39,558 nt of DNA, from the NCBI GenBank assembly GCA_024640315.1, contig JAHEFF010000031.1:1-39558 (forward strand), given 5' to 3'. Shown in pieces: positions 1 through 9,254 of this stretch. A model generated the notes under the pieces. The model saw only the letters and a program-made list of their open reading frames with translations. It made no database searches and was not told the DNA's origin. The position numbers and the translations under genes are program-made. The DNA is from Woeseiaceae bacterium. Its GTDB lineage: Bacteria > Pseudomonadota > Gammaproteobacteria > Steroidobacterales > Woeseiaceae. Position 1 is the first letter of the stretch. Every line of letters begins with the position of its first letter.

Positions 1-872
1 GATACGGGCTTCAACAGGAACCGGTAAACGTGGCCGCGGTTTATAAGGTCCATCAATAGTTCGCCGTCATCGCGCCTGCCGGCAACGATGGCAACCAGGC
101 GAGGGCTTTTTTTGCGCAGACTTTTTGTCAGTGTTTCGATATTGTCGCCGGCCATTGCTGCGTCAGTAACCAGGACGCCGATTTTCTTTCTGGCTGTGAA
201 GTCCTCTGCCTGCGTTGGCGTGACGGCATGATGAACGTTGTGCAGACCACGAGCAGAGTCTTTGATGGTGCCAAGAAATTCTTCGTCTTTGGTCAGAACC
301 AGGACATCGACTTCGCGCCCACCGGCACCTGGTGAAATTTCGATTTTCTCAGGTCGGAGCGCCGGCATGGTTCCCGTGCCATCGCTGATGATTGTGGAAC
401 CGTTCGCCGACGTTTCCATCACTATGTGTTCGGTTACAGGTTCGTCTACATTGGCCCGCTGATCATTTGCTGACTCTGCCAGTGCCATGAGTCGCACGCG
501 CTTGGTCGCCGACTCGATAAGCTGAATCAGTGCATCCGGTGTGATCGTTCCGCGGACAATCTGAAAGACCTCCTGGTCACTGACCAGCGCTTCAAGACCA
601 TCTTCCTTATCAGTACCGGCAAGCAAGATACCAATGGTATCCGGTGAACGTTTCTTGGCTTCGCGAAGTGCTTCCAGACCACTCATGCCAGGCAGGTCCT
701 GTGCCGATACGAGTACGTGGATGGGGGTGTCACCAAGTGTGTTCAGAGCTTCGGTTCCACTGGTCGCACAGTGCACCGAATACTTGTCAGTGAATCCGGC
801 GCTTAACGTGTCCAGAGTGCTTTGCTGACTGTGCAGTAGCAGAACCTGTGTTTTGAAATACTCCAGTGACAC
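1..872 (-). CDS. Tandem receiver-domain (response-regulator-like) protein, partial
   Basis: This gene runs off the left edge; 290 residues are visible. The start is a GTG at 872 preceded six bases upstream by a perfect AAGGAGG ribosome site. Two receiver-like folds can be read: residues about 8-120 and 195-290. The first is degenerate: where the phosphoacceptor Asp should stand (four residues before the Pro of LPGMSG) there is Ala57, with Asp59 offset, and the N-terminal acidic pair is His-Ser. The second keeps a candidate acceptor Asp237 in VTDAAMAG and the conserved Lys288 in FLLKPV. An acidic, Ser/Thr-rich linker joins them. The end of the protein, and therefore any output domain, lies outside the window. 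It sits 269 bp beyond the thrS stop on the same strand and may have its own promoter. The receiver-like fold is well supported; the signalling role is inferred. Confidence 0.75.
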   Translation of the reverse strand, partial: MSLEYFKTQVLLLHSQQSTLDTLSAGFTDKYSVHCATSGTEALNTLGDTPIHVLVSAQDLPGMSGLEALREAKKRSPDTIGILLAGTDKEDGLEALVSDQEVFQIVRGTITPDALIQLIESATKRVRLMALAESANDQRANVDEPVTEHIVMETSANGSTIISDGTGTMPALRPEKIEISPGAGGREVDVLVLTKDEEFLGTIKDSARGLHNVHHAVTPTQAEDFTARKKIGVLVTDAAMAGDNIETLTKSLRKKSPRLVAIVAGRRDDGELLMDLINRGHVYRFLLKPV

Positions 873-1141
873 TTGCGTCCTCCTTGGCGGCTTATGTCCA
901 ATCGCGAAACTTTATCTTGCGACTGGCGAGTATATCCCCGCATTTATAGAGTTGTGTCGCCAGAGCCCGACAAGTTTTCGAATATGTGAAGTGGTGCACA
1001 GTCATAGTGCAGGCCGCGTCACGTTTGCGCTTCAGGGGACATATCGAAGAGTGCACATCGACGTCGTTGGCGCGGGTTTGCGCAGAATCGTCAACGCCGG
1101 TAAGGGACCGTCAGCGGGAAATCAGTCCCAGAATACGGGTG

Positions 1142-3064
1142 TCAGTCGGCCTGGCCTCGCTGCTGGATCTCGTCTGACAGGCTCGAAACTGCCTCGTCGA
1201 GTGAAACGACTTTCTGCTGCTTTGATCCAAGCCGTCGTAATACCACAGTTTGCTCGTCAATCTCACGTTGACCCACTGCCATCAGGGCGGGAATCTTGGC
1301 GACGCTGTGTTCACGAACTTTGTAAGAAATTTTTTCGTTCCTGAGATCGGCATCCGCGTTGATGCCCGCTGCCCGGAGCCTGGATACAACATCCATGGCG
1401 TAGTCGTCCGCATCTGACGTAATCGTCAGAACCTTCACCTGCACCGGAGCGAGCCACAGGGGCAAGTTACCGGCGTGGTGCTCGAGAAGAATGCCTATGA
1501 ATCGTTCCAGAGAACCAAACATTGCCCGATGAAGAAGTACAGGCGTATGTTTCTGGCCGTCCTCGCCGATGAATGTCGCGTTCAATCGATTTGGCAAATT
1601 CAGGTCGACCTGGTGTGTACCGCACTGCCAGTCGCGTCCGATTGCGTCACGCAGTACGAATTCAAGCTTGGGACCGTAGAACGCACCTTCACCGGGGTTG
1701 TACGTGTACTCAAGCCCGGAAGAGTCGAGTGCGGCTTTCAACGCTGATTCGGCTTTATCCCAGACCTCATCTGCGCCAACCCGCACTTCGGGGCGATCGG
1801 CGAACTTGATCTTTACATCCTCAAATCCGAAATCACGGTAGATGCTCAGAATGAGATCGCAGACGGCAATCGTCTCGTCGGTAATTTGTTCTGGTGTGCA
1901 GAAGATATGCGCATCGTCCTGAGTAAATGCGCGCACCCGCAGCATGCCATGCAATGCGCCGGATGGTTCGTAGCGATGAACCTTGCCGAACTCGGCGACA
2001 CGGTAGGGCAGGTCGCGATAACTCTTGATTCCTTGCTTGAATATTTGTACGTGACCCGGGCAGTTCATTGGCTTGATCGCAAAGTTTCGGCCGTCCTCGG
2101 TTTCGCTCGTGAACATATTTTCGCCGAATGATTCCCAGTGGCCGGATGCCTCCCACAGCGACCGGTCCATCAGTTCCGGAGTATTGACCTCGTGATAGCC
2201 CGCATCGATTTGTCGTGCCCGCATGTAGTCGATCAGGTTCTGAAACAGGGCCCAGCCATTCGGATGCCAGAACACGGCACCTGGCGCTTCTTCCTGGAAG
2301 TGAAACAGATCCATAATCTTGCCGAGCCGGCGGTGATCCCTCTTCTCGGCCTCTTCGAGCTGGACCAGGTACTTGCGGAGCTGTTTTTCATTTGCCCAGG
2401 CCGTGCCATAGATTCGCTGCAACATGGCGTTCTTCGAGTCGCCGCGCCAGTAAGCGCCGGACACGCGCGTCAGGTGGAACGCCTTCCCAAGTTTCCCGGT
2501 CGACGGCAAGTGCGGCCCGCGACAGAGATCAATAAATTTGCCTTGCTGATACAGCGTCAGTGTTTCATCGCCTGGTATGTCCTCGATGATCTTCGCCTTG
2601 TATTCCTCGCCCTGATCGCGGAAAAAACTGATCGCTTTATCCCTGTCCCAGACCTGACGCTCAATGCTCTCGTCGCGCTCAACGATGTCCTTCATCCGAG
2701 CTTCGATGACCTCCAGGTCGTCTGCGGTAAAAGGTTCTGCGCGCGCGAAGTCGTAGTAAAAACCGTTTTCGATCGCCGGACCAATGGTCACCTGGGTTTC
2801 CGGCCATAATTCCTTGACGGCCTCCGCAAGCACGTGGGCGGCGTCGTGACGCAGCAGTTCGAGGCCATCATCCGAGTCCCGGGTAACAATCGCTACGCTT
2901 GCGTCGTTCTCGATTTCACGGGTCAGGTCCCACAGGTCGCCGTTGATCTGAATGGCAACGGCGTCACGCGCAAGACTCTTGCCAATCGAGGCAGCAATAT
3001 CCAGGCCGGTTACGGCATTGTCGAACTGACGTTCTGAGCCATCAGGTAATTGAATTTTTGGCAT
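1142..3064 (-). CDS. thrS: Threonyl-tRNA synthetase
   Basis: This class II synthetase charges tRNA-Thr with threonine in the cytoplasm. The product is 640 residues, the usual length. In order it has an N-terminal TGS domain (residues 1-61), the editing domain with the HxxxH pair His73/His77 and the downstream CRGPHL motif, the catalytic core with motif 2 around NCPGHVQ (the Cys is a zinc ligand) and motif 3 at [16 protein letters not shown], and a C-terminal anticodon-binding domain. I place the start at the ATG at 3064 because [10 protein letters not shown] is the family N-terminus; an in-frame extension to 3142 exists but matches nothing. The gene is divergent from glnS. The usual downstream partners infC-rpmI-rplT are absent here; a receiver-domain gene follows instead. 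Confidence 0.97.
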   Translation of the reverse strand: MPKIQLPDGSERQFDNAVTGLDIAASIGKSLARDAVAIQINGDLWDLTREIENDASVAIVTRDSDDGLELLRHDAAHVLAEAVKELWPETQVTIGPAIENGFYYDFARAEPFTADDLEVIEARMKDIVERDESIERQVWDRDKAISFFRDQGEEYKAKIIEDIPGDETLTLYQQGKFIDLCRGPHLPSTGKLGKAFHLTRVSGAYWRGDSKNAMLQRIYGTAWANEKQLRKYLVQLEEAEKRDHRRLGKIMDLFHFQEEAPGAVFWHPNGWALFQNLIDYMRARQIDAGYHEVNTPELMDRSLWEASGHWESFGENMFTSETEDGRNFAIKPMNCPGHVQIFKQGIKSYRDLPYRVAEFGKVHRYEPSGALHGMLRVRAFTQDDAHIFCTPEQITDETIAVCDLILSIYRDFGFEDVKIKFADRPEVRVGADEVWDKAESALKAALDSSGLEYTYNPGEGAFYGPKLEFVLRDAIGRDWQCGTHQVDLNLPNRLNATFIGEDGQKHTPVLLHRAMFGSLERFIGILLEHHAGNLPLWLAPVQVKVLTITSDADDYAMDVVSRLRAAGINADADLRNEKISYKVREHSVAKIPALMAVGQREIDEQTVVLRRLGSKQQKVVSLDEAVSSLSDEIQQRGQAD

Positions 3065-3101
3065 TTTTTCCAGCGTTTGTGGGGGAGTCGATCCGCGCGC
3101 T

Positions 3102-3129
3102 ATTGTACAGAATCCTGCCGCGCAACCAA
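3102..3129 (-). promoter_or_regulatory. Candidate thrS promoter
   Basis: On the minus strand a TACAAT -10 element (3102-3107) lies 16 bases from TTGGTT (3124-3129), about 38 bases upstream of the thrS ATG. The -10 is a five-of-six match and the -35 is weak. Another TACAAT on the plus strand at 3192-3197 could serve glnS, without a convincing -35. This is pattern matching only. Confidence 0.3.
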
Positions 3130-3227
3130 ACGCGGCGGACATCTATTTGCCTGGCGATGGGGGGATATCTGGAAATGCCCGTCACAGTGCGTACAATTGC
3201 GCAGCCCCTGACTAATCCAGCCGGTTT

Positions 3228-4904
3228 ATGAGCGAAAACGAACCCAGAGACTTTATCCGCCAGATCATTGCGGACGACATCGCCAGCGACAAACATGGCG
3301 GTGCCGTCGTTACGCGATTTCCCCCGGAACCGAATGGCTACCTGCATATCGGTCACGCGAAGTCCATTTGTCTGAATTTCGGCGTCGCCGAGGAAAATGG
3401 TGGCCGGACCTACCTGCGTTTCGATGACACGAATCCCGGCAAGGAGAGCAGGGAATATGTCGACGCAATCAAGGCTGATGTTCGCTGGCTTGGTTTTGAT
3501 TGGGGGGATCGGCTGACGCACGCGTCTGATTATTTCGATCAGCTCTATGACTCTGCTATTCAGCTTATCGAAATGGGCAAAGCCTATGTTGATAGCCTGA
3601 GCGCCGAAGAAATCCGCGAGCATCGCGGCACACTGACAGATGCGGGGCAAGATAGCCCGTACCGGAACCGCACTGTCGAAGAAAACCTGGATTTATTTCG
3701 TCGCATGCGGGCCGGGGAATTCGGCGACGGTGAGCATGTATTGCGGGCGAAAATCGATATGGCGTCGCCCAACATGAATATGCGCGACCCAACGCTTTAC
3801 CGAATCCGGCACATTCCACACCAGAATGCCGGCGACAAATGGAACATCTATCCGATGTACGACTTCGCGCACGGACTTTCCGATGCGTTTGAGGGCATAA
3901 CGCACTCGCTTTGCACGCTGGAGTTTGAAGACCACCGCCCGTTGTACGATTGGTTTCTGGATCAGCTCGAACCGCCACACCGTCCTCGGCAGATCGAGTT
4001 TTCGAGGTTGAACCTCGCTTATGCGCTAACCAGCAAACGCAAGCTCAATCTGCTGGTCGAAGAGGGCGTCGTCAATGGTTGGGATGACCCGCGTCTGGCA
4101 ACCCTAGCCGGCATGCGCCGCCGAGGCTACCCACCCGCGGCGTTGCGTGATTTCATCAGTCGGATTGGCGTTACAAAGAAAGACAACCTGATCGAGATGG
4201 GCGTACTTGAAAACAGCGTTCGGGAGAATCTCGATCACAACGCTGAACGTCGCATGGGGGTCCTCAACCCACTCAAGATTGTGCTGACAAACTATCCGGA
4301 CGACGAGACTGAGCAGATGACTGCGCTCAATCATCCGAACCGACCGGATCTTGGCACGCGTGAACTGCCATTTGGCCGAGAGTTGTATATCGAGCGGGAC
4401 GACTTTATGGAAGAGGCGCCGCGAAAGTTCTTCCGCTTGAAGCCTGATGCTGAAGTGCGATTGCGATTCGCCTACATCATCCGTTGTGACGAAGTCGTCA
4501 AGGATGAGGCCGGGAAGGTCGTTGAACTGCGCTGCAGCTACGATGCCGACACCCGAAGTGGAAGCGGCTCAAGTGATCGCAAGGTCAAAGGAACCATCCA
4601 CTGGGTCTCGGCTGCTCATGCTCTCGAAGCGGAAGTGCGCCTCTATGACAGGCTCTTTACGGTGCCCGACCCCGGAGCCGCGGATGATGTCCATGAGAAT
4701 CTCAATCCCAACTCGCTCGAAATCGCAAACGCCAGGCTTGAGCCTTCACTGGCCAGTGAAAGTGATGCTGTCCAGTTCGAGCGCCTGGGTTACTTCGCTC
4801 CCGACGCCATTGACCATACCGCTCTGAAACCGGTGTTCAATCGGATCGTGACATTGAGGGACAGTTGGGCGAAGCTCGAAAAGCAAGCCATGCAAAACAA
4901 GTAG
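3228..4904 (+). CDS. glnS: Glutaminyl-tRNA synthetase
   Basis: This class I synthetase attaches glutamine to tRNA-Gln. The 558-residue length matches the bacterial family. The HIGH signature is at residues 40-43 within [10 protein letters not shown], and the KMSKS-equivalent loop is TSKRKL at about 268-273. The C-terminal half has the beta-barrel anticodon-binding domain of the GlnRS type. The start is the ATG at 3228, which gives the standard [13 protein letters not shown] N-terminus. It is divergent from thrS across 163 bp. The last codons ([11 protein letters not shown], stop) lie inside a 141-bp segment that is duplicated immediately downstream, so the 3' end of this gene has an almost exact copy behind it. 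Confidence 0.97.
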   Translation: MSENEPRDFIRQIIADDIASDKHGGAVVTRFPPEPNGYLHIGHAKSICLNFGVAEENGGRTYLRFDDTNPGKESREYVDAIKADVRWLGFDWGDRLTHASDYFDQLYDSAIQLIEMGKAYVDSLSAEEIREHRGTLTDAGQDSPYRNRTVEENLDLFRRMRAGEFGDGEHVLRAKIDMASPNMNMRDPTLYRIRHIPHQNAGDKWNIYPMYDFAHGLSDAFEGITHSLCTLEFEDHRPLYDWFLDQLEPPHRPRQIEFSRLNLAYALTSKRKLNLLVEEGVVNGWDDPRLATLAGMRRRGYPPAALRDFISRIGVTKKDNLIEMGVLENSVRENLDHNAERRMGVLNPLKIVLTNYPDDETEQMTALNHPNRPDLGTRELPFGRELYIERDDFMEEAPRKFFRLKPDAEVRLRFAYIIRCDEVVKDEAGKVVELRCSYDADTRSGSGSSDRKVKGTIHWVSAAHALEAEVRLYDRLFTVPDPGAADDVHENLNPNSLEIANARLEPSLASESDAVQFERLGYFAPDAIDHTALKPVFNRIVTLRDSWAKLEKQAMQNK

Positions 4905-5012
4905 TCACGGAATTCAGGCACTTTCGATTGCTCTGTATTTTCCGGATGGTACTGAAGATCAATCCTCACCGACCGGTTGTTCATATTTTCTCATGGCAGG
5001 AGGATTGGGGCC
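4872..5012 (+). repeat. 141-bp tandem repeat, copy 1 (glnS 3' end)
   Basis: The first unit begins within the last 11 codons of glnS (stop at 4902-4904) and continues through 108 bp of downstream sequence. The second unit follows directly at the same phase. By direct alignment the two differ at three positions only (4950/5091, 4980/5121, 4984/5125), each T in copy 1 and C in copy 2. The unit length is divisible by three. Confidence 0.95.
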
Positions 5013-5153
5013 AAGCTCGAAAAGCAAGCCATGCAAAACAAGTAGTCACGGAATTCAGGCACTTTCGATTGCTCTGTATTTTCCGGATGGCACTGAAGAT
5101 CAATCCTCACCGACCGGTTGCTCACATTTTCTCATGGCAGGAGGATTGGGGCC
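5013..5153 (+). repeat. 141-bp tandem repeat, copy 2, followed by a partial third unit
   Basis: This is the second unit, 138 of 141 bases identical to the first. A third unit starts at 5154 but matches for only about 14-17 bases (AAGCTCGAAAAGCA, then a mismatch, then GC) before diverging into the tail of the convergent SAM hydrolase gene. Copy 2 carries a duplicate of the glnS C-terminal codons and stop, with no start of its own. With the third-unit stub, the repeat fills the whole glnS to SAM hydrolase gap (4905-5200); I see no other gene there and no clear terminator. Confidence 0.95.
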
Positions 5154-5200
5154 AAGCTCGAAAAGCAGGCTCTCGCAGGAAAGTCGATTGGTGCTAAAGG

Positions 5201-6001
5201 TCAGCCGCTGTTCGAAACGACGACAGGAGCGCCGCGGTCGCATCCAAGTCCGTTGGCGGCACTGTCCTCCGCACGCGCGATCTCGACTACATTGAATGAG
5301 TTGATGAGTGCAAGATATTCGCCCGGGCTGGCGCGGCCGTAGGTCGGTTTCATTTCAATGCGGTGGCCGGCCAGTTCGACGACCGGATTGTCAAAATCTT
5401 TGATAAGCGCCCCATCAATGTTGGTGATGAGGTTGCCAAATGCATCGACAGTGACAATGATGCCGCTGACCTGTCCTGGCCGGATTTCGGGGTCATCGAG
5501 CCAGCCTGGTGTCCAATCGGCTGTATCCCTGCCTATGTCGTCGATGCCTATGTTGCCGGACGCAAGTTCGGCCGCCAACGGCGCGAAAATGTCCCGGCCA
5601 TGAAACGTAAGACTGGGCGAATCGACGCCGTATTCTTCCAGGCCCTCGTGATTCAATCTGCAGACTCTGTCGGCACCGTCGAGTACTGGCGCCAGCAATC
5701 CATTGTCAGGAGCCATGAACAGGTGCCCGTCTTTCTGCGCAATGAGGATCTCACGTTCTGTGCCGACACCCGGATCCACGATGGCAACGTGAACAGTGCC
5801 TACCGGAAAATACTGGTAGGACCGACTTAGCCAGAAGCCGGCTTCCGGAGGCCAGTGCGCGGGGATATCGTGTGCCAGGTCAATGACTTTTGCATCATTG
5901 AAGCGACTGATGATAACGCCCGTCATCACCGCCGCGAACGGGCCTTTGTGACCGAAGTCAGTGGTAATGGTGATGACGCCCGACGGCTCCCAGTTCCTCA
6001 T
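5201..6001 (-). CDS. SAM hydroxide adenosyltransferase / SAM hydrolase (DUF62 family)
   Basis: Members of this family split S-adenosylmethionine with hydroxide into adenosine and methionine; relatives are the SAM fluorinase and chlorinase. The N-terminal signature ITITTDFGHKGPF and the later VDPGVGTERE, APDNGLL and HGRDIFAPLAA motifs are characteristic. I take the ATG at 6001 (266 residues), which puts the domain a few residues from the N-terminus as in relatives; an in-frame TTG at 6043, directly after the stop of the upstream gene, would add 14 residues. It follows the VUT-family transporter closely, so the two are probably co-transcribed. Its 3' end abuts the glnS tandem repeat. The physiological substrate is not shown by sequence alone. 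Confidence 0.9.
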   Translation of the reverse strand: MRNWEPSGVITITTDFGHKGPFAAVMTGVIISRFNDAKVIDLAHDIPAHWPPEAGFWLSRSYQYFPVGTVHVAIVDPGVGTEREILIAQKDGHLFMAPDNGLLAPVLDGADRVCRLNHEGLEEYGVDSPSLTFHGRDIFAPLAAELASGNIGIDDIGRDTADWTPGWLDDPEIRPGQVSGIIVTVDAFGNLITNIDGALIKDFDNPVVELAGHRIEMKPTYGRASPGEYLALINSFNVVEIARAEDSAANGLGCDRGAPVVVSNSG

Positions 6002-6043
6002 GGCTTCAGATGATATCTCAATCGCTCGATGACGTCGGGTCAA

Positions 6044-6796
6044 TTAACCTGCTTGTACGACAGGAACGTGGTGTTTTTTGAACATCGACCTGGCCCAGTA
6101 GATAAATGTTGTATCGATCAGCGCAATAATCAGTTTGAAAACGTACTTCGCGGCGCCGAGTTTGAGCGCCGTGACTAAATCGACAACGCCCCACCACGCA
6201 ACCAGGGAGAAGATCGCCGTATCGATGATCTGCGAGCTCATCGTCGACAGGTTATTGCGCAGCCAGAGCCACTTGTCGCCAGTAATCTTCTTAATTTGGT
6301 GGAAAGCCCAAACGTCGAAGCTCTGGCTGATGATGTAGGCGAGCAAAGACCCCACGATGAACCGTGGCGTGAAGTTGAGAATCGTTGCGAAGGCGTTGTG
6401 AATGTTGTTTGAAAATTGTGCCGTATTGGGCCGGTCGCTGGGCAGGTAGAGCAAAGCGAGGCTCATCATGACCAGGACGATGATGCTGACGGCAAAGCCC
6501 ATGCGAACGGCCTTGTTCGCCTCGGCGCGCCCGTAATTTTCACTCAATACGTCGGTCGCAAAAAAGATGCTCGAATAGAAGATGACGCCCAGCGTCGTTT
6601 CTATTCCGAAAATAATAGTTAGTTTAGGTCCTTGCAGGTTTGCCAGGATGATCGCGGTTGCAATTGCGACCTGTAGTCCGGTCTTGCCGAAGAACCGGTA
6701 GAGGGTGACAGTGGCGGCCAGGTCGAGCAACAGCGTCGTCAGCCACAGCAGCTCCTGGTTCTGGCCAAAAAACTGCACGACGGAATCAGGGAACAC
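6044..6796 (-). CDS. VUT family integral membrane protein (YhhQ/queuosine-precursor-transporter-like)
   Basis: This is a 250-residue, very hydrophobic protein with about six predicted membrane segments. Family hallmarks are the FATDVLSENYGRAEA segment, PRFIVGSLLAYIISQSFDVWAF, the RNNLSTMSSQIIDTAIF segment and the FKLIIALIDTTFIY stretch near the C-terminus. YhhQ-type members import queuosine precursors such as preQ0; other VUT members are uncharacterised, so the substrate is inferred. The start is a GTG at 6796, nine bases after the upstream acyl-CoA dehydrogenase stop. Residues SENYGRAEANKAVRMG are typical of the family loop. The queA gene at the far right of the window is the only other queuosine gene seen, and it is not linked to this one. 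Confidence 0.85.
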   Translation of the reverse strand: MFPDSVVQFFGQNQELLWLTTLLLDLAATVTLYRFFGKTGLQVAIATAIILANLQGPKLTIIFGIETTLGVIFYSSIFFATDVLSENYGRAEANKAVRMGFAVSIIVLVMMSLALLYLPSDRPNTAQFSNNIHNAFATILNFTPRFIVGSLLAYIISQSFDVWAFHQIKKITGDKWLWLRNNLSTMSSQIIDTAIFSLVAWWGVVDLVTALKLGAAKYVFKLIIALIDTTFIYWARSMFKKHHVPVVQAG

Positions 6797-6805
6797 CGTT
6801 GTCGC

Positions 6806-7945
6806 CTAGCTATTGACTGGCAGGTCGCTGAAGCGATCGAGATGATAGTCCGCGTTGCCGAACATAAGATCAATCGCGGTTATTCGCTTAAAATAGTGAG
6901 CAATATCAAGCTCCCAGGTGACACCCATGCCGCCGTGAATCTGAACCGCCTCGCGAGCAACCTTGATACCGGCAGTGCCTACCTGGTACTTGAGAGCGCT
7001 AACGGTCCTTCTTGCGCTAACGTCCTGTGCCTGGTTCAGCATCACGCACCAATACATGAGCGAACGGCTTTGTTCGCATTCAGTCATCGTGTCGACCATG
7101 CGATGTTGCAATGCCTGGAATGTCCCGATAGGAACGCCGAACTGAATCCGGCTTTTGGAATACTCGACGGTCTTATCATGCATTGTTTGCATGATTCCCA
7201 CGGCCTCCGCTGCGACAGCCAGCGTCGCTTCGTTGATGACATCGCAAAGCGTTGCGTATCCTTCATCGACCGTGCCAAGGACGCAATCTTCGGCGATGGC
7301 CACGTTCTCGAGTTTGATATCCGCAGCCTGCAACGAATCAACTGTCGGATACGCCGCAACGGTGACACCGCTGGACTCTGCAGGCACTGCGAAAAGCGTG
7401 ATTCCTGATTCCTCCGACTGGTTGCCGGCGGTTCGTGCCGGAACGACAAGGAGTGAGGCTGCGCCGCCATTCAGCACCATCGTTTTTCTGCCATTCAACA
7501 GATAGTTATCTCCTTCCCGAACCGCGGTCGTTGCAATATCCGACAAGTCGAAGCGAGCTTGCGGCTCCGCGAAGGCGAGGGCGGCCTGAAGCTCACCCTC
7601 AATCAACGGCCCCATCCACCTGGCTTTCTGCTGGCTGTCCGCAACTCGTCTCAACACGCCGCCAGCCAGCACGATATTGGCCAGAAACGGCTCGACGACA
7701 AGTCCGCGCCCAAACTGCTCCATCATCAGCATCAGCTCAATCGGTCCGCCACCGAGACCACCGTCCTCCTCAGAGAATGGCACGGCGGTCCAGCCGAGTT
7801 CGGCGAACGTGCGCCACATGTTCTCGCTCAAGCTGCGATCGCCAGCAACAATCTTCTGGCGCGTCTCAAAATCGTAGTCAGTATCGATAAAGCGGGCGAT
7901 GCTGTCAGCCAGCATCGATTGCTCTTCGTTCAGTGAAAAGTCCAT
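6806..7945 (-). CDS. Acyl-CoA dehydrogenase, small-subunit type
   Basis: This is a 379-residue FAD-dependent acyl-CoA dehydrogenase. The N-terminal helical domain begins MDFSLNEEQ, followed by the GWTAVPFSEEDGGLGGG region, the middle beta domain, and a C-terminal helical domain ending VQIHGGMGVTWE and LMFGNADYH. This ending is typical of the smaller partner of heteromeric dehydrogenases (PimD-like and steroid side-chain enzymes) and lacks the catalytic Glu of the YEGT motif. The ATG at 7945 follows an AGGA about 10 bases upstream and lies 12 bp after the stop of the larger dehydrogenase, so the two form one operon. The C-terminus leads into the VUT gene. Substrate chain length or ring structure cannot be told from sequence. 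Confidence 0.92.
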   Translation of the reverse strand: MDFSLNEEQSMLADSIARFIDTDYDFETRQKIVAGDRSLSENMWRTFAELGWTAVPFSEEDGGLGGGPIELMLMMEQFGRGLVVEPFLANIVLAGGVLRRVADSQQKARWMGPLIEGELQAALAFAEPQARFDLSDIATTAVREGDNYLLNGRKTMVLNGGAASLLVVPARTAGNQSEESGITLFAVPAESSGVTVAAYPTVDSLQAADIKLENVAIAEDCVLGTVDEGYATLCDVINEATLAVAAEAVGIMQTMHDKTVEYSKSRIQFGVPIGTFQALQHRMVDTMTECEQSRSLMYWCVMLNQAQDVSARRTVSALKYQVGTAGIKVAREAVQIHGGMGVTWELDIAHYFKRITAIDLMFGNADYHLDRFSDLPVNS

Positions 7946-7957
7946 GAATTTGGCGTC

Positions 7958-9160
7958 CTAAAGTCCAAGCACGTGCTTGGCAATGATGTTCTTCTGAATT
8001 TCATTGGAGCCGCCATAGATCGACGCTTTGCGATTGTTAAAATAGCGGAGCGATGTGCTGGTTTCAGTACCAAAGCCGATACGGTTATCATCCGGAAAAT
8101 CGAGATCGTACTGTGCCGGGATGTAGGGCAGGGCGTAGTAGCCGGCTGCTTCCATCATCAATGCATCGAGTGATTGCTGGACCTCGGTTCCCCTGATCTT
8201 CAGCAGCGAGGACTCCGGCCCGGGGGCTGCGCCAACCGCGACCGACGCGAGCGTCCGAAGCTCCGTGAACTCCAGCGCTTTGAGTTCGATTTCAAGCGCT
8301 GACAGTTTACGTACAAAGTTTCGGTCCTCCAGTAATGGTTTGCCACCGTGAATGGCTTGTGCTGTTTTTTCCTTCAGTCGATCCAGGCGATATTGTGAGT
8401 TGGCGACCCCGGCAATGTTCGTTCGCTCGTGTTGCAACAGCACTTTGCCATAGGTCCAGCCTTTGCCTTCCTCGCCAACGAGATTCTCTACGGGCACCCG
8501 GACATCTTCAAAGTGGACCTCGTTCACCTCGTGGTCGCCTTCAATGGTGATAATCGGTCGCACCGAAACACCTGGTGTCTTCATGTCGATCAGGAGGAAG
8601 CTGATCCCCTCCTGCCTGCGCGCAACGTCCGAGCTTGTCCGTACCAGGCAGAAAATCCAGTCTGCGTGTTGGCCAAGTGTTGTCCATGTTTTGGTTCCAT
8701 TGACAATGTAGTGGTCACCATTTCGGTCCGCGCGTGTTTTCAAGGACGCCAGGTCGGATCCGGAACCCGGTTCCGAATAGCCCTGGCACCACCAGACGTT
8801 GCTCGCCAGGATGTCGGGGAGGAAGCGCTGTTTCTGATCCTCGCTGCCATAAGTGTAGATGATCGGCGCCACCATTTTGACGCCGAATGCAACCAGGGGA
8901 GGGGCATTGATTGCCGCCATCTCGTTGGCAAAGATATATTTCTGCACCGGCGTCCAGCCGGTGCCGCCGTATTCAACCGGCCAGTTCACCGCGAACCAGC
9001 CGCGCTCGTTCAAAAGCTTCTGCCAGCGGATCATATCGTCACGTGAGAGCGTGATACCTTCGTTGCGTTTGCGGCGAATGTCCTCGGGATAATGCTCCGC
9101 GAAGAACTGCCGGACCTCTTCCTGAAACGCCAGTTCGTCTTTGCTCAGATCAATATTCAC
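7958..9160 (-). CDS. Acyl-CoA dehydrogenase, large-subunit type
   Basis: This about 400-residue dehydrogenase is the apparent partner of the gene behind it. It has the N-terminal helical domain, the FAD/substrate motif WCQGYSEPGSGSDLASLKT followed by NGTKTWTT, and the C-terminal motif IYGGSNEIQKNIIAKHVLGL. In medium-chain enzymes the catalytic Glu sits in YEGT; here that position is Gly, as in the large subunits of heteromeric enzymes. I prefer the GTG at 9160, which has GGAAG five bases upstream; a TTG at 9172 is in frame. It is the first gene of the minus-strand run ACAD-ACAD-VUT-DUF62 and is divergent from moaA across about 95 bp. That gap contains a perfect 6-bp inverted repeat (TGGGCG-N7-CGCCCA, 9181-9199). 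Confidence 0.93.
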   Translation of the reverse strand: MNIDLSKDELAFQEEVRQFFAEHYPEDIRRKRNEGITLSRDDMIRWQKLLNERGWFAVNWPVEYGGTGWTPVQKYIFANEMAAINAPPLVAFGVKMVAPIIYTYGSEDQKQRFLPDILASNVWWCQGYSEPGSGSDLASLKTRADRNGDHYIVNGTKTWTTLGQHADWIFCLVRTSSDVARRQEGISFLLIDMKTPGVSVRPIITIEGDHEVNEVHFEDVRVPVENLVGEEGKGWTYGKVLLQHERTNIAGVANSQYRLDRLKEKTAQAIHGGKPLLEDRNFVRKLSALEIELKALEFTELRTLASVAVGAAPGPESSLLKIRGTEVQQSLDALMMEAAGYYALPYIPAQYDLDFPDDNRIGFGTETSTSLRYFNNRKASIYGGSNEIQKNIIAKHVLGL

Positions 9161-9254
9161 ACGGTCTTCCAATGGTCAAATGGGCGCCAAAGCCGCCCAG
9201 TATAACGATCGGGCCCGAAAATTCCCCCGTTTTCCTGCGATTTAGGGGCGGCAA

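Noticed and set aside
3042..3650. Minus-strand frame of 202 residues overlapping thrS start and glnS
   Set aside because: It is antisense to the well-conserved glnS N-terminus, has no family motif, and overlaps the divergent promoter region.
4865..5197. 110-residue frame with a 47-residue repeat over the glnS duplication
   Set aside because: The open frame starts at TTG, has no ribosome site, and its repetition is explained by the 141-bp DNA duplication having a length divisible by three.
9173..9254. Possible Moco riboswitch before moaA
   Set aside because: The leader is under 90 bases and I cannot find the conserved stems of the Moco RNA; only one short 6-bp inverted repeat is present.
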